Made by a program: the position numbers and the translations under genes. From positions 9,424,001 through 9,488,000 of the forward strand of contig CM060732.1 in assembly GCA_030704615.1 (NCBI GenBank): a stretch of DNA of 64,000 nucleotides. The letters run 5' to 3'. Of the stretch, positions 11,570 to 23,126 are shown piece after piece. Under the pieces are notes generated by a model. That model was not told the DNA's origin. It saw nothing but the letters and a program-made list of their open reading frames with translations, and made no database searches. This stretch comes from Takakia lepidozioides (taxonomy: Eukaryota; Streptophyta; Takakiopsida; Takakiales; Takakiaceae). The first letter of the stretch is position 1; every line of letters begins with the position of its first letter.

Positions 11570-13787
11570 GAGTAGTGGTTGCCAAATCCCCCGAGCTCCA
11601 GAGTGAACCTCTGTCAACTGCAGAGGGTTGTGGTTGTGCTTTCACTAGATATCCTAAGTCGAGAGAGATGCTGACACCCAATTGCAAAAAAGGTGGAGAG
11701 GCCAGTTGGTGCTTTAATATAAATCGTTTGAAAACAGCCGATTCATTCCGACGAAGAATATCGGCTGCTACTGGAGTCGGAGTCCAAAACGAGGGAGAGG
11801 ATTTTGTGCAGAGCTTTGTTGCCATCTCCAGATTAGTCGTTAGTGTGGCACACTGTATGAGAACTCTCTGATTGACTGTTTCCAATTCCGTATGAAGCAA
11901 CTTTACTTCATACAACTTGCCTTCATGTTGAACTTGCATCTGGTATAACTGCTGCTTATGCATTTCATGTAATTTCTCCTGCTCAAGACCTGCCCCAATT
12001 AAGTTCTCTTTCGCAAGCTATAGGGCAGCTTTAGTGTCCTCCAACTCTTTCTGCAACTCAAAGTTGGCCTCCACATCCACCTTGTTTGCACACTCAGTGA
12101 CAATTCTTGCCTCAAGCTCTTGTTTGAGCTCCTCCCACAATGCTGCCAACTGAGTGGAAGGAACATGAGTCTTGAATAGGTGCCCAACAGGTTGAGAGTC
12201 CTGTTTATGGAACTCATAACCATGGCCTGCTGTGGGTCTTCATGGAAAACCTGCTGCTGTTCTTTCTTATTCTCCACAGTTTGATGTTTCACAAACCAAT
12301 CAGGCCATGATCCTACAAGATCTTGTTCCTGAGCAACCTCATCTGCCACGGGTGCTGCAGTACCCCTGCCATTTATCCCTTCAACCTCTGTCACTATTTT
12401 GGGCATAAGGGCAGAAGCATGCTACAGTGGCTCACTTTGCGAAAAATTTGTCCAGTCTAAACTAGTCTACTTTCATTTATATCTTTTTTCATAGGAACTT
12501 CAAATTAGGTGTTGCAATTTATTTTTGTTGTTAACTCAATTTGAGATCACCCAAAAATTGGTTTCCAAACAAAGTTGTTGTATTTTGAAGATGAAAAATG
12601 AGAGTAGATTAGAGTAGACTGGACAAAAGTGAGCCACTATAGCATGCTTCTGCCCATAACCTGCACATCAGGGATTTCCTTGGGCCGACTCTTTACCTTT
12701 GGTACCATGGGGTCTCTGACCATACCAGAGTTTTCATAGAGAAGATCACCCTTCTCAATTTCTGCCACTACCTGCTCTGTAGTGGGGATGTCTAATCCCT
12801 CCCTCTCCACAGTAAGAGGCTCCAGTGTAACAACAAGTCCAGTCTGAGGGCAACTTGGTCAGCTTGCTGTGCTGGCCGTGGTAATGAAATGACTTCTGTC
12901 TCCCTCTCTAATGGCCGTGCTTCCAGTAATAACAACTCATTGTGCTGCTGCACCCAATCCTGTGTAGGAGCTATGGAAACATCATCGTGTGGATTCTTTG
13001 TGGCAAGTGGATCCGCCATTACAGTTGCTTCCCTCCTCTGTCTCTTGGAGTGGTGCTGCCTCTCTAATCCTCCTTCACCTTGTGAAGAGCCTTGCTCCTC
13101 AACTGCAGTTGTGGCTGCCTCAAACACCCCCATTACCTTGCGTTCTTGTGCATCAAGCAAGCAAGAATCAAAGATAATATGTGCAATAATTGGGCGAGAC
13201 ACAATGATTGGGGACTTGGCAACAGTAGTTTGTAATCGTTTCATCTCCTTCACCAGACCACTGTGCATCATCTCTGCCCAAGCTACATCCTCTCCTCTCA
13301 AGGCTTTCAAAACCTCCTCCGTAAAAGATCTGCTAAGATACTGTTGGTTCTGTTTCATGGCAAACAGAATGTTTAGTACCTGACCAATTTCCCTCAACCC
13401 TGGATACTCGGCTTTGGTGCAAGTGAATCCCTGGTTCTTGAAAAAACTCGTTTCTTGGAAAAGATCCCCTACTTGCAATCTTGCCCTGTGCTCGTCCACG
13501 CTCACATTACCAGATGGTAATTCAAAAAGCTGTTGCAAGTATTGCGGAGTAAATTGTATATCTACGCCCTTCACCTGGGTAACTCCCGTCTTTGGCTCAA
13601 AGTTCTTGATGAACTGGATCATCAAATCCCGATGATGCAAAGACCACTGTTTGTGCAACAACCCCTCCAACCGCAACTCCTTCAGCAGCTGCACTGCATG
13701 TGGTATGGCGATTGTTTGCCTCTGTAAGATCGTCGTGCTCTTTACTCGTAGATCCTCCATTTCTCTAATTCGCTTCATCCCGAACAA
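11570..13787 (-). pseudogene. Plant-type retroelement ORF, split by a MITE
   Basis: The reverse strand begins MFGMKRIREMEDLRVKSTT at 13787 and runs through VKGVDIQFTPQYLQQLFELP, GFTCTKAEYPGLREIGQVLN and a bipartite-basic stretch (KRQRREA) to about 12792, where the frame changes. A 'VxGVxIxFxPxxLxxLxxLP' word resembles the putative plant transposon protein domain found in the Gag region of plant retroelements. Removing the MITE at 12409-12655 with one ATAA copy rejoins an open frame (DVQ to VMPKIV) that continues to about 12000 with a helical coiled-coil-like region; a further frame (11963-11457) is also Glu/Leu-rich. Frame changes outside the MITE indicate decay. Confidence 0.5.
12409..12655. 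mobile_element. 247-bp MITE with terminal inverted repeats
   Basis: The left end GGGCAGAAGCATGCTA is the exact inverse of the right end TAGCATGCTTCTGCCC, and the inverted similarity extends inward (GTGGCTCACTTT, GTCCAGTCTA). ATAA stands directly on both sides (12405-12408 and 12656-12659) as a target-site duplication. Excision restores the host reading frame. No gene is inside, so it is non-autonomous; the superfamily is unassigned. Confidence 0.88.
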
Positions 13788-13851
13788 ACAAGAAGACCTT
13801 GTTTGGAATAACTGCAGGAAAGCTTATAATGCGTATAGCATGAAAGTGTGA

Positions 13852-14160
13852 TTAGCACAGAATGGAATAGGCAAGTGGGTGTAAGCCTGCGGGGCTTGCA
13901 AATAGTTTGAGAGAGAAAGTACTTTCGACATGCCCTTCCTTGCGCCACTGCGTAAGAAGTAGAGCTAGTGTATAGTCCGTGATATCCGTCATAGCTACAA
14001 AGCTATAGCTTTGATTGCCCCTCCTGTCGAGACACTGGTTATCCGGAATAACACCTATTCTTCCGCTCATAATCTTCTTAATTTCTTGTTCTTGTTCTTT
14101 GAATGGAGTCTCTTGTACAAAATTCACGTTGCTGATTGGTCGTTGCCTCATTATGAGCAT
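13852..14160 (-). other. Open frame, unknown
   Basis: A 102-residue reverse frame with GRIGVIPDNQCLDRRGNQSYSFVAMTDITDYTLALLLTQWRKEGHV. I recognise no family. It lies upstream of the retroelement frame on the same strand and may be part of it. Confidence 0.25.
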
Positions 14161-14198
14161 ACTCCAACTTCAGTATACAAGGTACCGGCCTCTTCTCT

Positions 14199-14460
14199 TC
14201 AAGGGAAGGTGGCTCCAACCACCGCAATTGCCTCACCCCATGGAGATCCGAGACCATGATAGATACGTCTTCCTCTTGGCCGAGCATGCACAACCATCTT
14301 CCAATTCCCCCCTCTTGTTTTGTCATCGGAGAAGAAAACTTGCTCCATGTCTGAAGGCCGTGAAAAAGGCTCATCGGAGGGACGATGAGTAGGGTTGAGC
14401 CTATCTGCATTGACGCGCATGAAACCACAATCATCTTGCACTAGTGTTGCGAGGGCCCCA
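14199..14460 (-). pseudogene. CACTA transposase fragment (DUF4216-like)
   Basis: The reverse frame reads LVQDDCGFMRVNADRL, then EPFSRPSDMEQVFFSDD and GGNWKMVVHARPRGRR. The order 'GF.RVN..R' then 'EPF..A..MEQVFF..D' then 'W.VVV...PR' is typical of the C-terminal region of En/Spm (CACTA) TNP2-type proteins. The last part is nearly the same as 24262-24410 on the other strand. It is an isolated fragment bordered by tandem repeats. Confidence 0.6.
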
Positions 14461-14780
14461 GAGCAAAACACAAAAAAAAAAACCCCTTGCACGAGCTGCG
14501 TTTTGACAGCCGTAGGGGGGTTGGGCGGGTACCTGTGCGCAAGCAAGAGGGGGCGAAGAATCAAGCAAGCGAGGGGGCGAAGAAACACAAAAGAAAAAAA
14601 AACAGCCCCCGGGGGCAGAATTACTCACCTGCAGCGAGCAGGTAAGAGCTGCAGGGGGGTTGGGCGCCTTTTTGCAAGCGAGCAAGCAACAGGGGGCGAA
14701 GAAACACAAAAGAAAAAAAAAACAGCCCCCGGGGGCAGAAGTACTCACCTGCACGAGCAGGTGAGAGCCTCCATGATACA
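14455..14780. repeat. Tandem repeats, AACAGCCCCCGGGGGCAG units
   Basis: Roughly 110-base units each contain 'cacaaaagaaaaaaaaacagcc', a CCCCCGGGGG palindrome, CTCACCTGCAGCGAGCAGGT and GGGGGGTTGGGCG. The same units recur at 16030-16400, so the two blocks may flank one insertion. Confidence 0.7.
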
Positions 14781-16012
14781 ATGTTGGTCTTGTATATGAA
14801 ACACGAGATAGAACACAACACATAATGCAAACAATATGGAACAGTTTGGGTAAAATAATGCTCACGCTTAAAGCTCCAAAAGGGATTCATGGGTCCCTCA
14901 TTTTATCTGGGTTTGTCTCCCAGGATGATCCATGGAACACCTTTCCCCAAAAAGGAACTTAGGATGTGGCCGGAATGGAGATTCATGGTGAATTAAAGGA
15001 GAATTCCATATCAGAGTTTGGATTTGAAATAAGGTCATTAACATTCCTCTTACAATGCCGCAGGTGGTTGTGAGAAGCTGCCGCTTACGAAAATTCAAGG
15101 TGGAAGTTGGAGAAGGTTGGGATCTCAACAAAATATTTTTTGGGAGCCTGAAGACTTTTAAGGCAGAGGAGGGCATGGACTATTCCCAGCGGGACCACCG
15201 TCTAGTGTCAAATCTATACGAATGGAGGTTGAACTTAAAGACAGGTTTGTTCCACAATCTTGGCCCAATTTCCTCCATCTCTTAGTCTCATACTGACTGC
15301 ACTTAGTTTGCTTCTGTCTTCTTACGGGTCCTTCATTCCATATTCATGTTTTTGAATAGGCCAGCTGGACGTAGATATGAATCGATCAAATCTGTCAGTC
15401 ATTTGTCTCTCTCTCGTAGACCTACCGTGCAGTGCAATTGGCAGCACAATTACTTCAATCACAATCACAATCACTCGGGTGTTGGAAGTAAAGGCTAGAG
15501 TAGCAGGGCTGGAATCAGGATCATGGGATTTTCTACGCCAGCCATTCCTATTGTCGTAGGAGCAGGCCCTATTGTTCCCACTGTGACATATGCCATATCA
15601 AGATGCAGCCCTGGTATGTACGTGTACACGATACTTTAATGGGATGGTATGCATGTCTCTCTTTGTCCTGATCTGTTGGTATAGCAGCTTGAACGAACTA
15701 GTCTATTTTAGTACAGGCGTAAGTCCAAAATTCTAAGCACAACATAGTTCTGCTGCAATCATGCAAGTGCGGTGTCTGAGAGAATATTGAGTGAGGAATT
15801 CCAAAAGTCCGTGGAGTCTCCTGTCTTTCATTTACAAGTGCAGTTCAGCTGCGTTGCTATATTATGTACATATCACGGGCGTGCCATCACATTACTCGCT
15901 GATAAAACAATTATGCCCACGTCTTTGAAGAAGAATTTGTGAACATTGCTCAATGTTCAAGAATTTGTGAGTTCATTACTCAAGATTATGTAAATACGAA
16001 ATTTTTCATCCG

Positions 16013-16014
<2 letters not shown>
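14781..16014. other. Region between repeat blocks, no gene seen
   Basis: Short frames only, none with a recognisable motif. Because similar repeat blocks lie on both sides, this may be the interior or remnant of an insertion. Confidence 0.3.
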
Positions 16015-16045
<31 letters not shown>

Positions 16046-16400
16046 TGCAAGCTACGTTTTCACAGCCGCAGGGGGGTTGGGGGGCTCACTGCACCCAAAG
16101 TAGGGCTCGGGCGCGTAGGGAAGCAAGCAGGCGGGGGGTGGGAGCTTGGGGGCGAATTAACACAAAAGAAAAAAAAAACAGCCCCCGGGGGCATAATTGC
16201 TCACCTGCAGCGAGTAGGTGACAGACGCAGGGGGGTTGGGGTTGTTTGGTTTTCTGCACGCAAGCAAGCAACAGGGGGCGAAGGGAAGCAAGCAGGCGGG
16301 GGGGGGGGGGGGGGGGGGGGGTTACGAATTCACAAAACAAAAAAAGAAGGGCCCCCTCTACTGCAGGGGCAGATCTCACCTGGAGCGACGGCATTGTGGA
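16015..16400. repeat. Second block of CCCCCGGGGG tandem repeats, poly-A and poly-G
   Basis: A run of about 30 A at 16014-16043 is followed by the units described at 14455-14780 and by an uninterrupted G run of about 23 at 16299-16321. Confidence 0.7.
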
Positions 16401-16774
16401 GGCGCCTTTTGGTGGAGAGGTAGGGCTCGGGCGCGGAGGAACCCAGCTGCTGCAGCCTGGTGCAATTCCAAGCGAGGGGGAGATCGACTAATCGCCGCGT
16501 TGAAGCTCCACCAACGACGCGCGCATATGCGCACTGGTAGGTCTCTCTCTCCCCTCACAAGATTCCTACTAGGGGGAGAGAGTGCATGAGAGAGAGAGGG
16601 TACAGAGGGAGAGAGTGTCGAGGACACTTTGAGACAGAGAGAAAGGGGAGAGAGAGACAGAGAGGGGATGAATGTTGCCCATGTCCGACGGACATGGGCA
16701 TATATTCATCGATTTTAGCACGCAATGGATGATTATCATCCAATGCGAGATATGAATTTCAAAAATTGCGTCGC
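16401..16774. other. GA-rich low-complexity stretch, no gene seen
   Basis: Purine-rich GAGAGAG repeats (16560-16665) and a GGATGATTATCATCC dyad near 16726. No coding sequence is supported. Confidence 0.4.
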
Positions 16775-17200
16775 TTTTGGGGTTGGGTTTTATATTGTTT
16801 TAATTCAAGCGACAAAAAATCTGTCGTTTGTTCTTACTTTGATTTTTTTTTCTTAAAAACGTTGCAGTTCTACTGCGACGCCCAGGGGGACGCTAAGCGA
16901 CGCATTTTTTACAGCGACGCCTTTGGGGTTTTTTTTGGGGGTGGGGGGGGGGGGGCAGCAGGGGGCGCCTTACGACGCCAAAAGCGTCGCAGTTTTGCTG
17001 CGACTTCGAGAGCGTGGGGTTTTTTTTTTGTGTGTGGGGGGGAGGGGAAGGGGGGGGGGGGCAGGAGGGCACATTATGCCGCCAAAAGCGTCGCAGGTTA
17101 CTACGACGCACATGGCGTCGCATTTTGGAGGTTTATTGTTTTTGGGGGGGGACGTTGCTTAAGCGACACATTGGGGGTCGCTTGGCAAGCAGGGTGTGTT
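16775..17200. repeat. GCGTCGC/GCGACGC repeat cluster with G-runs
   Basis: Many AGCGACGC, GCGTCGCA and TGCGACG words are separated by G-runs (16932-16955, 17034-17062). Similar words fill 25030-25490. Short subterminal repeats on both sides of CACTA coding fragments are what CACTA elements usually carry, so these clusters may be the two subterminal regions of one element. The left terminus was not found. Confidence 0.5.
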
Positions 17201-17403
17201 TTTTGTTTTTTTCCCTCCTTTTTTCTGTCACTCAAACTAGGGTTCCACCTCGATTCAAGATGTCTTCATAATTCCACTCAACAGAAGATCATAAATATTA
17301 CAGAGGGGTCTCTTTGACTATGATATTTTGTGTTTTTTTTAAATACGTCGCATTGAACATTAACCCGGGGTTGCAGCTCTAAAATTTATTTTTTATTATT
17401 TTT

Positions 17404-20055
17404 TTGTATGAAATAGGTGATGGTGCGGTCACGTCCCCATCAGTACAGGAGGATGATTTCCGGAACGTTATGCAGCTATACACCCACCCAACCCAGGTTC
17501 GAACAATGGTGTGGTTGACATACCTCCACGAGCACCTCGGCGCCGTAGACTCGATGATGTGCCAATTGTACCACATGTGCCTGAACAAGCCCCCGGGCAT
17601 CCCTTCCGCTTCCTTTGCCGCCTCGAGGCCCTAGGCCTCCAGGTCCAGAGCCACGAGGCCCCAATCGGCCCACATTCGAGGAACCCCCGCCGAAGGAGTG
17701 TTGGTGCAAGAAGTGTTGGGCACTGACACTACCGGGGTTTCGACCAGTCATGCGTCAGGCATACATTGTTGAGGACCACTACAAGAGAAATGGGCTTGCG
17801 GATGCGGCAAGGGTGAGTCTCTAAGAACCCATCATACTAACATTAATACTTTAGGGTTGTTCTAGTGTTTTGTAAATGTGACACAAGTTCAGTTAACTTA
17901 AATCTCTTGGGTAGGAACACAAATGGCTAATTATTAAATCATGTAAATGTACGTGCAGCCACGAGTCTTTGTCCAGGCGTGCAACCTCATTGCATCACAA
18001 GCATATGAGATGGGCCTTGCTTCAGAGTTGGAGGTCCATCCTGTGCCGGATGTGACCGTGTTTTTCCCTCAAGATGAGGCAGATAGAATCCGTGAGAAGA
18101 ATAGCTATGGATAGGCGTACAACCGGTTTGGTAGCCGGGCCGGACCACGGCCACCAACATCGACATCTCGGCCTCCCGGCCTTGTACCTGATCCACCACC
18201 GGCCTACGTTCCTACATGTCCTCCCGAGCTTGTACCTGCTCCACTATCTCTTGTTCCATGTCCACCATATGCTCCTCTTCTATCTGATCCACCCCTCCCG
18301 GCCTTGTACATGCTCCACCATCTCTTTTCCTTGTACCTGATCCACCACCATCCGACGTTCCCACATCTCATCCCGGCCTTGTATTTGCTCCACCATCTGA
18401 TCCTCATCCATGTCCACCCTCTCCTCCCTGTGTGCCTGATCCAGTACTACCAGTGGTACTCAACGCTCCCACATCTCTTCCCCTTGTACTTTCTTCCGTA
18501 CCTCATGATCCATTCCCACCATCTCTTCCCATTCCACCACCTCCAGTTGTAACTTCTACACCCCCACCTTCGGTAGTACCCCACCTTCGGTAGTATCCCA
18601 CCCTCCCATCCCGCAGAGCCATGGTGGGACTACAGGACGTCATGCACCTCATACTCCCAGACAATGTAAGGCCCGTCCTGCACTTGAGCTTCATCGGGCC
18701 GAGGATGCAAACATCCGGGACTAGAACGATAGAAGGTTGCTCATGAGATCAATCAAGCCCCGCTTGTGGATGACCTCCCTTAGCCCTCCTACTCCTATTC
18801 CTGAGAATGAGCCATTCGTTAATTGGGGTAGACGCTATTGTGTAAGACCCCAACTAACCCGCCATGGTGTGGGCTCTTTGCGGTGAATGACATCCCAGTT
18901 CGCCGTGGAAGAGATCGGATAGTGGACTTGTTTCCCTATTTTGGTCCCTACTACACCTCAACTGAGTGGGGGACATTGCGTCGGGTGGCCCCTTACATAC
19001 GCCTTTTGTTTGAGTGTGAATGATATTCACGTACAAGAGCGGGATAGTTGAGTCCCTCGGAGAGAATTTATTGTGATGCGACCCGATGTCTTCGACAAGT
19101 TGCCATGGGCTCATCAATAGTTCCAATTGGTGACTCTAGACAAACCATGTATTATGGGATGAGCAACATGATGGGGATAAGATAGACAGTGCCTTCGATA
19201 TCCACATTTGTCATGACATGTGCATGTAGGACAATTAGGGCCGGATCCGAGTTGTTTGCCTCATATGAGTTCTCTGAGGAGGCATGGAACCTTAGGGGAA
19301 CCATCAGTGGGATGTGTTCTGGAGACATGTTAGAAAACAATCGGTAGGGATTCACAAAAGAACCATGTTGGGTGTGTTTGCAACTTGTCATGCGTTTATA
19401 TACATATTTTTTTACGATCAACATGGTGTCGACATTGTGATAATTGCATGCCACTTCTCAATTGGCATATCAAAAATTATATACAATATTCATAACATGA
19501 ATCATCGTCGTCATTGCTTGAGCATTCCATATTTACTCTCATCCTTAAAAATAATGAAATCTTGGGCCTAATCTCTTAATGGCTGAAAGAAAAGTACCAA
19601 CACCACTAACATGTATTTGAATAATAGAACATTGTATTTACTGAAAAATTGTTTTGGTCTTCTAATTAGGTGCATGCACCAGAAGTGTATGCATCGAGGC
19701 ACCAGCCATCTCATACCGGCGTTGAGGCAGAGAATGTTGACTATGGCGAGGAGGACCATGAGATGAATGAGGGTGCGCCCCACTTGCATATTCCCGAAGA
19801 CATTGCAAGGGATGTTCCCAATGTTGAGGATGGTTTGGACCTTGATGAGGTCAGAGCCATGGAAGATCTTGTAATGAACCATTTGCGTGTCGAGGGACAA
19901 CACATTGGGGATCATCACGATACGTCCACGGTGGATGGAGAAGATCCGGGTCCAAGTGCAATGGAGGATGAGGCCAACACACCATTGTACAAAGGGGCGA
20001 AAGTCAGCAAGCTTTCCACCATATTGTTATTGCTTAATTTGCAAACCAGGTTTGG
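17404..20055 (+). pseudogene. CACTA (En/Spm TNP2-like) element, 5' part
   Basis: This covers scattered forward exons and fragments. Near 17615-17824 there is PPPKECWCKKCW and MRQAYIVEDHYKRNG; at 17955-18110 AYEMGLASELEVHPVPDVTVFFPQDEADRI; and a Pro-rich stretch to 18700. The clearest part is 19670-20055, an acidic linker ending TPLYKGAKVSKLSTILLLLNLQ, the counterpart of the 'PLYxGxxxSxLSxxLxLLxxK' segment at the start of En/Spm TNP2 transposases. The frame then runs into palindrome array P2, so the catalytic domain is missing. Splicing could not be fixed; stops in several segments indicate decay. Confidence 0.5.
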
Positions 20056-20059
20056 CATA

Positions 20060-20590
20060 TGGCTGGCCCTGAACTGGAAATTCGGCGCCATTTTTCCAGT
20101 TCTAGGCCCTATTACCGTTTGGGACTTAGCCATTTTCGGCGGGAAATGGGAAAATGGCGCCGAATTTCCAGTTCAGGGCTCCGAAAATGGCTGGCCCTGA
20201 ACTGGAAATTCGGCGCCATTTTTCCAATTCTAGGCCCTATTACCGTTCTGGGACTTGGGCATTTTCGGGCCGGACCAGGGAAATTGGCACCGAATTTCCA
20301 GTTTAGGGCTCCGAAAATGGCTAAGTCCCTAGGGTGGCTGGCACAAAAAACCGAAATTCGGCGCCATTTTTCGAGTTTTAGGCCCTGGCAGTTTTGGAAC
20401 TTGGCCATTTTCGGGCCAAACCGGGAAAAATGGCGCCGAATTTCCAGTTCTGGGCTCCCAAGATGGCTAAGTCCCTAGGGTGGCAGTCACCGGAAACCGA
20501 AATTTGGCGCCATTTTTCCATATCTAGGCCCAGTCAGATCCGCCCCAACCTGGGAAAATTGTGCCGAATTTGTAGTTCAGGGACCTCATT
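20060..20590. repeat. Palindrome array P2, AAATGGCGCCGAATTT family, intronic
   Basis: About eight GGCGCC-centred dyads have centres near 20086, 20158, 20214, 20288, 20362, 20434, 20508 and 20562, so spacing is mostly 72-74 bp. Spacers contain 'ctaggccctattaccg' and 'ttagccattttcgg'. The block directly precedes the exon that begins the surviving part of methyltransferase-like copy E and is equivalent to array P3 in copy A, which lies in the same intron. Confidence 0.85.
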
Positions 20591-20599
20591 GTGTTTTTC

Positions 20600-22916
20600 A
20601 TGAATGCAGGTACTGCAAGTTCTCCCTTTTGGAGAAAGATCATCTGTCTTTCGAGCCACCATTCTTCTGGCATGGAGGAACCCTGGGGCTGACTCCATGT
20701 ACACTGACGATATTGTGAAGGAGTGGCATCTGGAACATTTGCGTGATTGCCCTTGGTATGTGACCTTCCGCCCGGCTCGCTCGACCCATCCGAGTTTCAA
20801 TTGAAGCTGGATGCTGAGGCCCGACGAAACCGGGCTCCGCTGCCTCCGCTGGCTGCAAAAGAGGCAAAAGTGCTTGTGAACTCCAGGAAAGCGGCAGAGC
20901 TTGCTCAGGCAGGAATTCAGGAGAAATTGAATGAGAAGAATAAAGGCCAAAGGAAAAGGACAAGGAAACAGGTGAGTACAGTACACCCAAAAAACAGAAA
21001 ACCATGGGGCATCGGAGGAGGCGCAAGAGGGGACCCAAGGGAGTGACTCGGACGACGACTTTGTTCAAGGTCCTGCGACTGCTGTTGCTGCTACCAAGTC
21101 ACCGGTCGTCCGGGTTCCAAGTCAGTTCGGAGTGGGACTGGCTCTGCCAAGAAGTTGGCATTGAGGGCGAGCCTACACGGCGGTATACGGCGGTATTCGG
21201 CGGTGACGTTTACGCACAGGCCAAAGCTAGAACCTCCAACCATCATCCAATGCGTCAATGAGAGCTTCCTTGACGCTCTCGCTGCCAGGGCGACGAAGGT
21301 GGCTCTTCACGGCTGTGAGCACGGATTGCAAGAGCACTCGGGGGGTGGGGGGGGGGGGGGGGGGGGGTTGAGGTGGAGGGGGGGGGGGGGCTGGGGGGGG
21401 GGGGGGGGGTTGAGGTGGTGGAGAGAGCTGCGATATGATTCTCCTCGACATTCAGATGGGAGCTGCTGGAGGCCTGGATGGTGTGCCCACCTGGAAACAG
21501 TTACTGAGGACTACTGGAACGGGGGTTGGGCTGGCGGGGATGCCTCCTGGAGGCACGGTGGATGTGTGGTTGTCCTTGCCCCCACAGAGGGAAGACCACA
21601 GGAATGCGGTGGCAAGATGGACAACGAAAAAGTGTACACCCGGTCCTCCTCAGAAAATGGTTTTGCATCAATACAAAGGGGTTGCGAACAGAGGGCCAAA
21701 GTGTAAGTTATCAATCTATTGCATTCACCTCATATCGTGGTGTATCTAAACTGATCCCGGAGTTGATCCTCTTTTGTTGGATGTGCAGACATTGGTTGTT
21801 TGAGGCATATTGCTTTGTGAAGAGAGGGTCTACGTTCAAATTCCGCACGACGGTCGTCTTGTTGATGCCGCTATGGACCCTGTTACCTACGATGTCCTCT
21901 ACAACGTATGGCCCACTCCAGTATGCCGAAGGACACAAAAGAAGGCAAACCGTGGCGGTACAGCCGGACCGGAGCCCTGCTTTCCCAAAACCCTCATGGA
22001 GACGTGCTCGGATGTCCAAGGGGGATTCTGGACTTCACATGCGGCACGGGTAAGCCTTCACGTGCTCAGTTTGTCCCCTGGCCCGATTGCAATTGCATGC
22101 CGCAAGCTATTAACCGCCCGCTTTGTTCCTCAGGTGCTTCAATGTGGGCAGGGACGTTGTCCGACAGGCATGTGTTCGCCTTCGAGCCAGATACTGCCCT
22201 CCACAACTCGGAACTTGCAGCGGCTGAACGTCTGCCAAAGAGGAAGAGGCATCCTCGGAGGATGAGGAAAATCCGAGAAGGAGTAGGGGGAGGAACAAGT
22301 TGGATCGAGGCCGAGGAGCTCCCGGTGTACGAGTGAGTGGTCGCATTGTAAGTTGCCTCCAGATTTCGTGAGGCACCTCCCTTCGCTCTCTTATTTCATT
22401 GAAAACCATTTCTGCTTCTGCTGGTATTGACATTCTTGAAGTGGATTTGTTCTTACTGTAGGATGCCAAGTACGGCAGGAGGGACGTCTACACTGGAGTT
22501 CATGGGCAGGAGGAATGTGCCTTTTTTTGCCAGGGGGGATTTCATGCCTAGTCCAGAAAGGGAGTACATCCTTCCTACTTATGCTGCCCGGCTTGCTTCG
22601 GTGTCCATTAGGAGGTGTTCCGAACTAGTCGTGTACAGCAGATTTTAGACGAGGCAAGCCTCAGAAAATGAAGATGAGGGAGGAGGCAGCAGCTATTAGA
22701 GCCCGTCGGGCTCGTAGATTTGTCTTGGATTCTGCTGAGGAAAGTGGGGGAGAAGAGGAAGAAGATTCCCAGGAGGTGAGGTGGACAGTCCCCCAAGGAG
22801 AGGACGGCATTTTTGAGAGGCATACTGCAACCGATGCATCACAGAGCTCGGAGGATGGGGGGGATGAGGGGGGTGAAGAAGGAGGGCCAAGTTCCTCGGA
22901 AGGTGTAGGAGAGTAG
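20600..22916 (+). pseudogene. ParB/methyltransferase-like gene, 3' half (copy E)
   Basis: This is nearly the same sequence as the 3' half of copy A on the opposite strand. Exons run from 'PPFFWHGGT..DSMYTDDIVKEWHLEHLRDCPWY' (20640), through a basic linker and EPPTIIQCVNESFLDALA (about 21220-21290), a motif IV-like segment near 21435, and the exon VFEAYCFVKRGSTFKF near 21800, to DFTCGTG (about 22030) spliced through a GT-AG intron to ASMWAGTLSDRHVFAFEPD (about 22140-22200). It ends in an acidic tail (22668-22916). The N-terminal and ParB-like exons are absent because the copy is cut inside its palindromic intron. Frameshifts and a long G-run near 21340-21410 show decay. Confidence 0.7.
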
Positions 22917-23116
22917 TTCCCATTCCTACTATGACAGTTAGGACACACTTGTATAGACGTGGCTTGCCACAAAATTTGCAATAAAATGTTGCATTTCATT
23001 GCTATGACGAGTCCACATGACCCTATTTCCGTGCCTCCTAACCCTATTTCCGTGGACAGACAATGGCCCGCTCATGTTTTTTTTTCCCGCTCATGCTCAT
23101 GCCGCTCATGAAATAG
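22917..23116 (+). repeat. Right terminus of element E
   Basis: It ends ..GCTCATGAAATAG at 23116, the inverse of the start of element A. The 200 bases inside it match 32527-32735 inverted, including CCTATTTCCGTG words. The flanking trinucleotide is CAG, followed by CACTA-type sequence. Confidence 0.8.
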
Positions 23117-23126
23117 CAGCCCCCAA

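Noticed and set aside
16893-17123. Pro-rich or Gly-rich frames near the G-runs
   Set aside because: Low-complexity translation of G-runs within the GCGTCGC repeat cluster.
22668-23116. Separate acidic small protein at the end of copies A and E
   Set aside because: It continues the homology of the methyltransferase-like gene to its 3' end and has an equivalent tail in copy F, so I treat it as the last exon.
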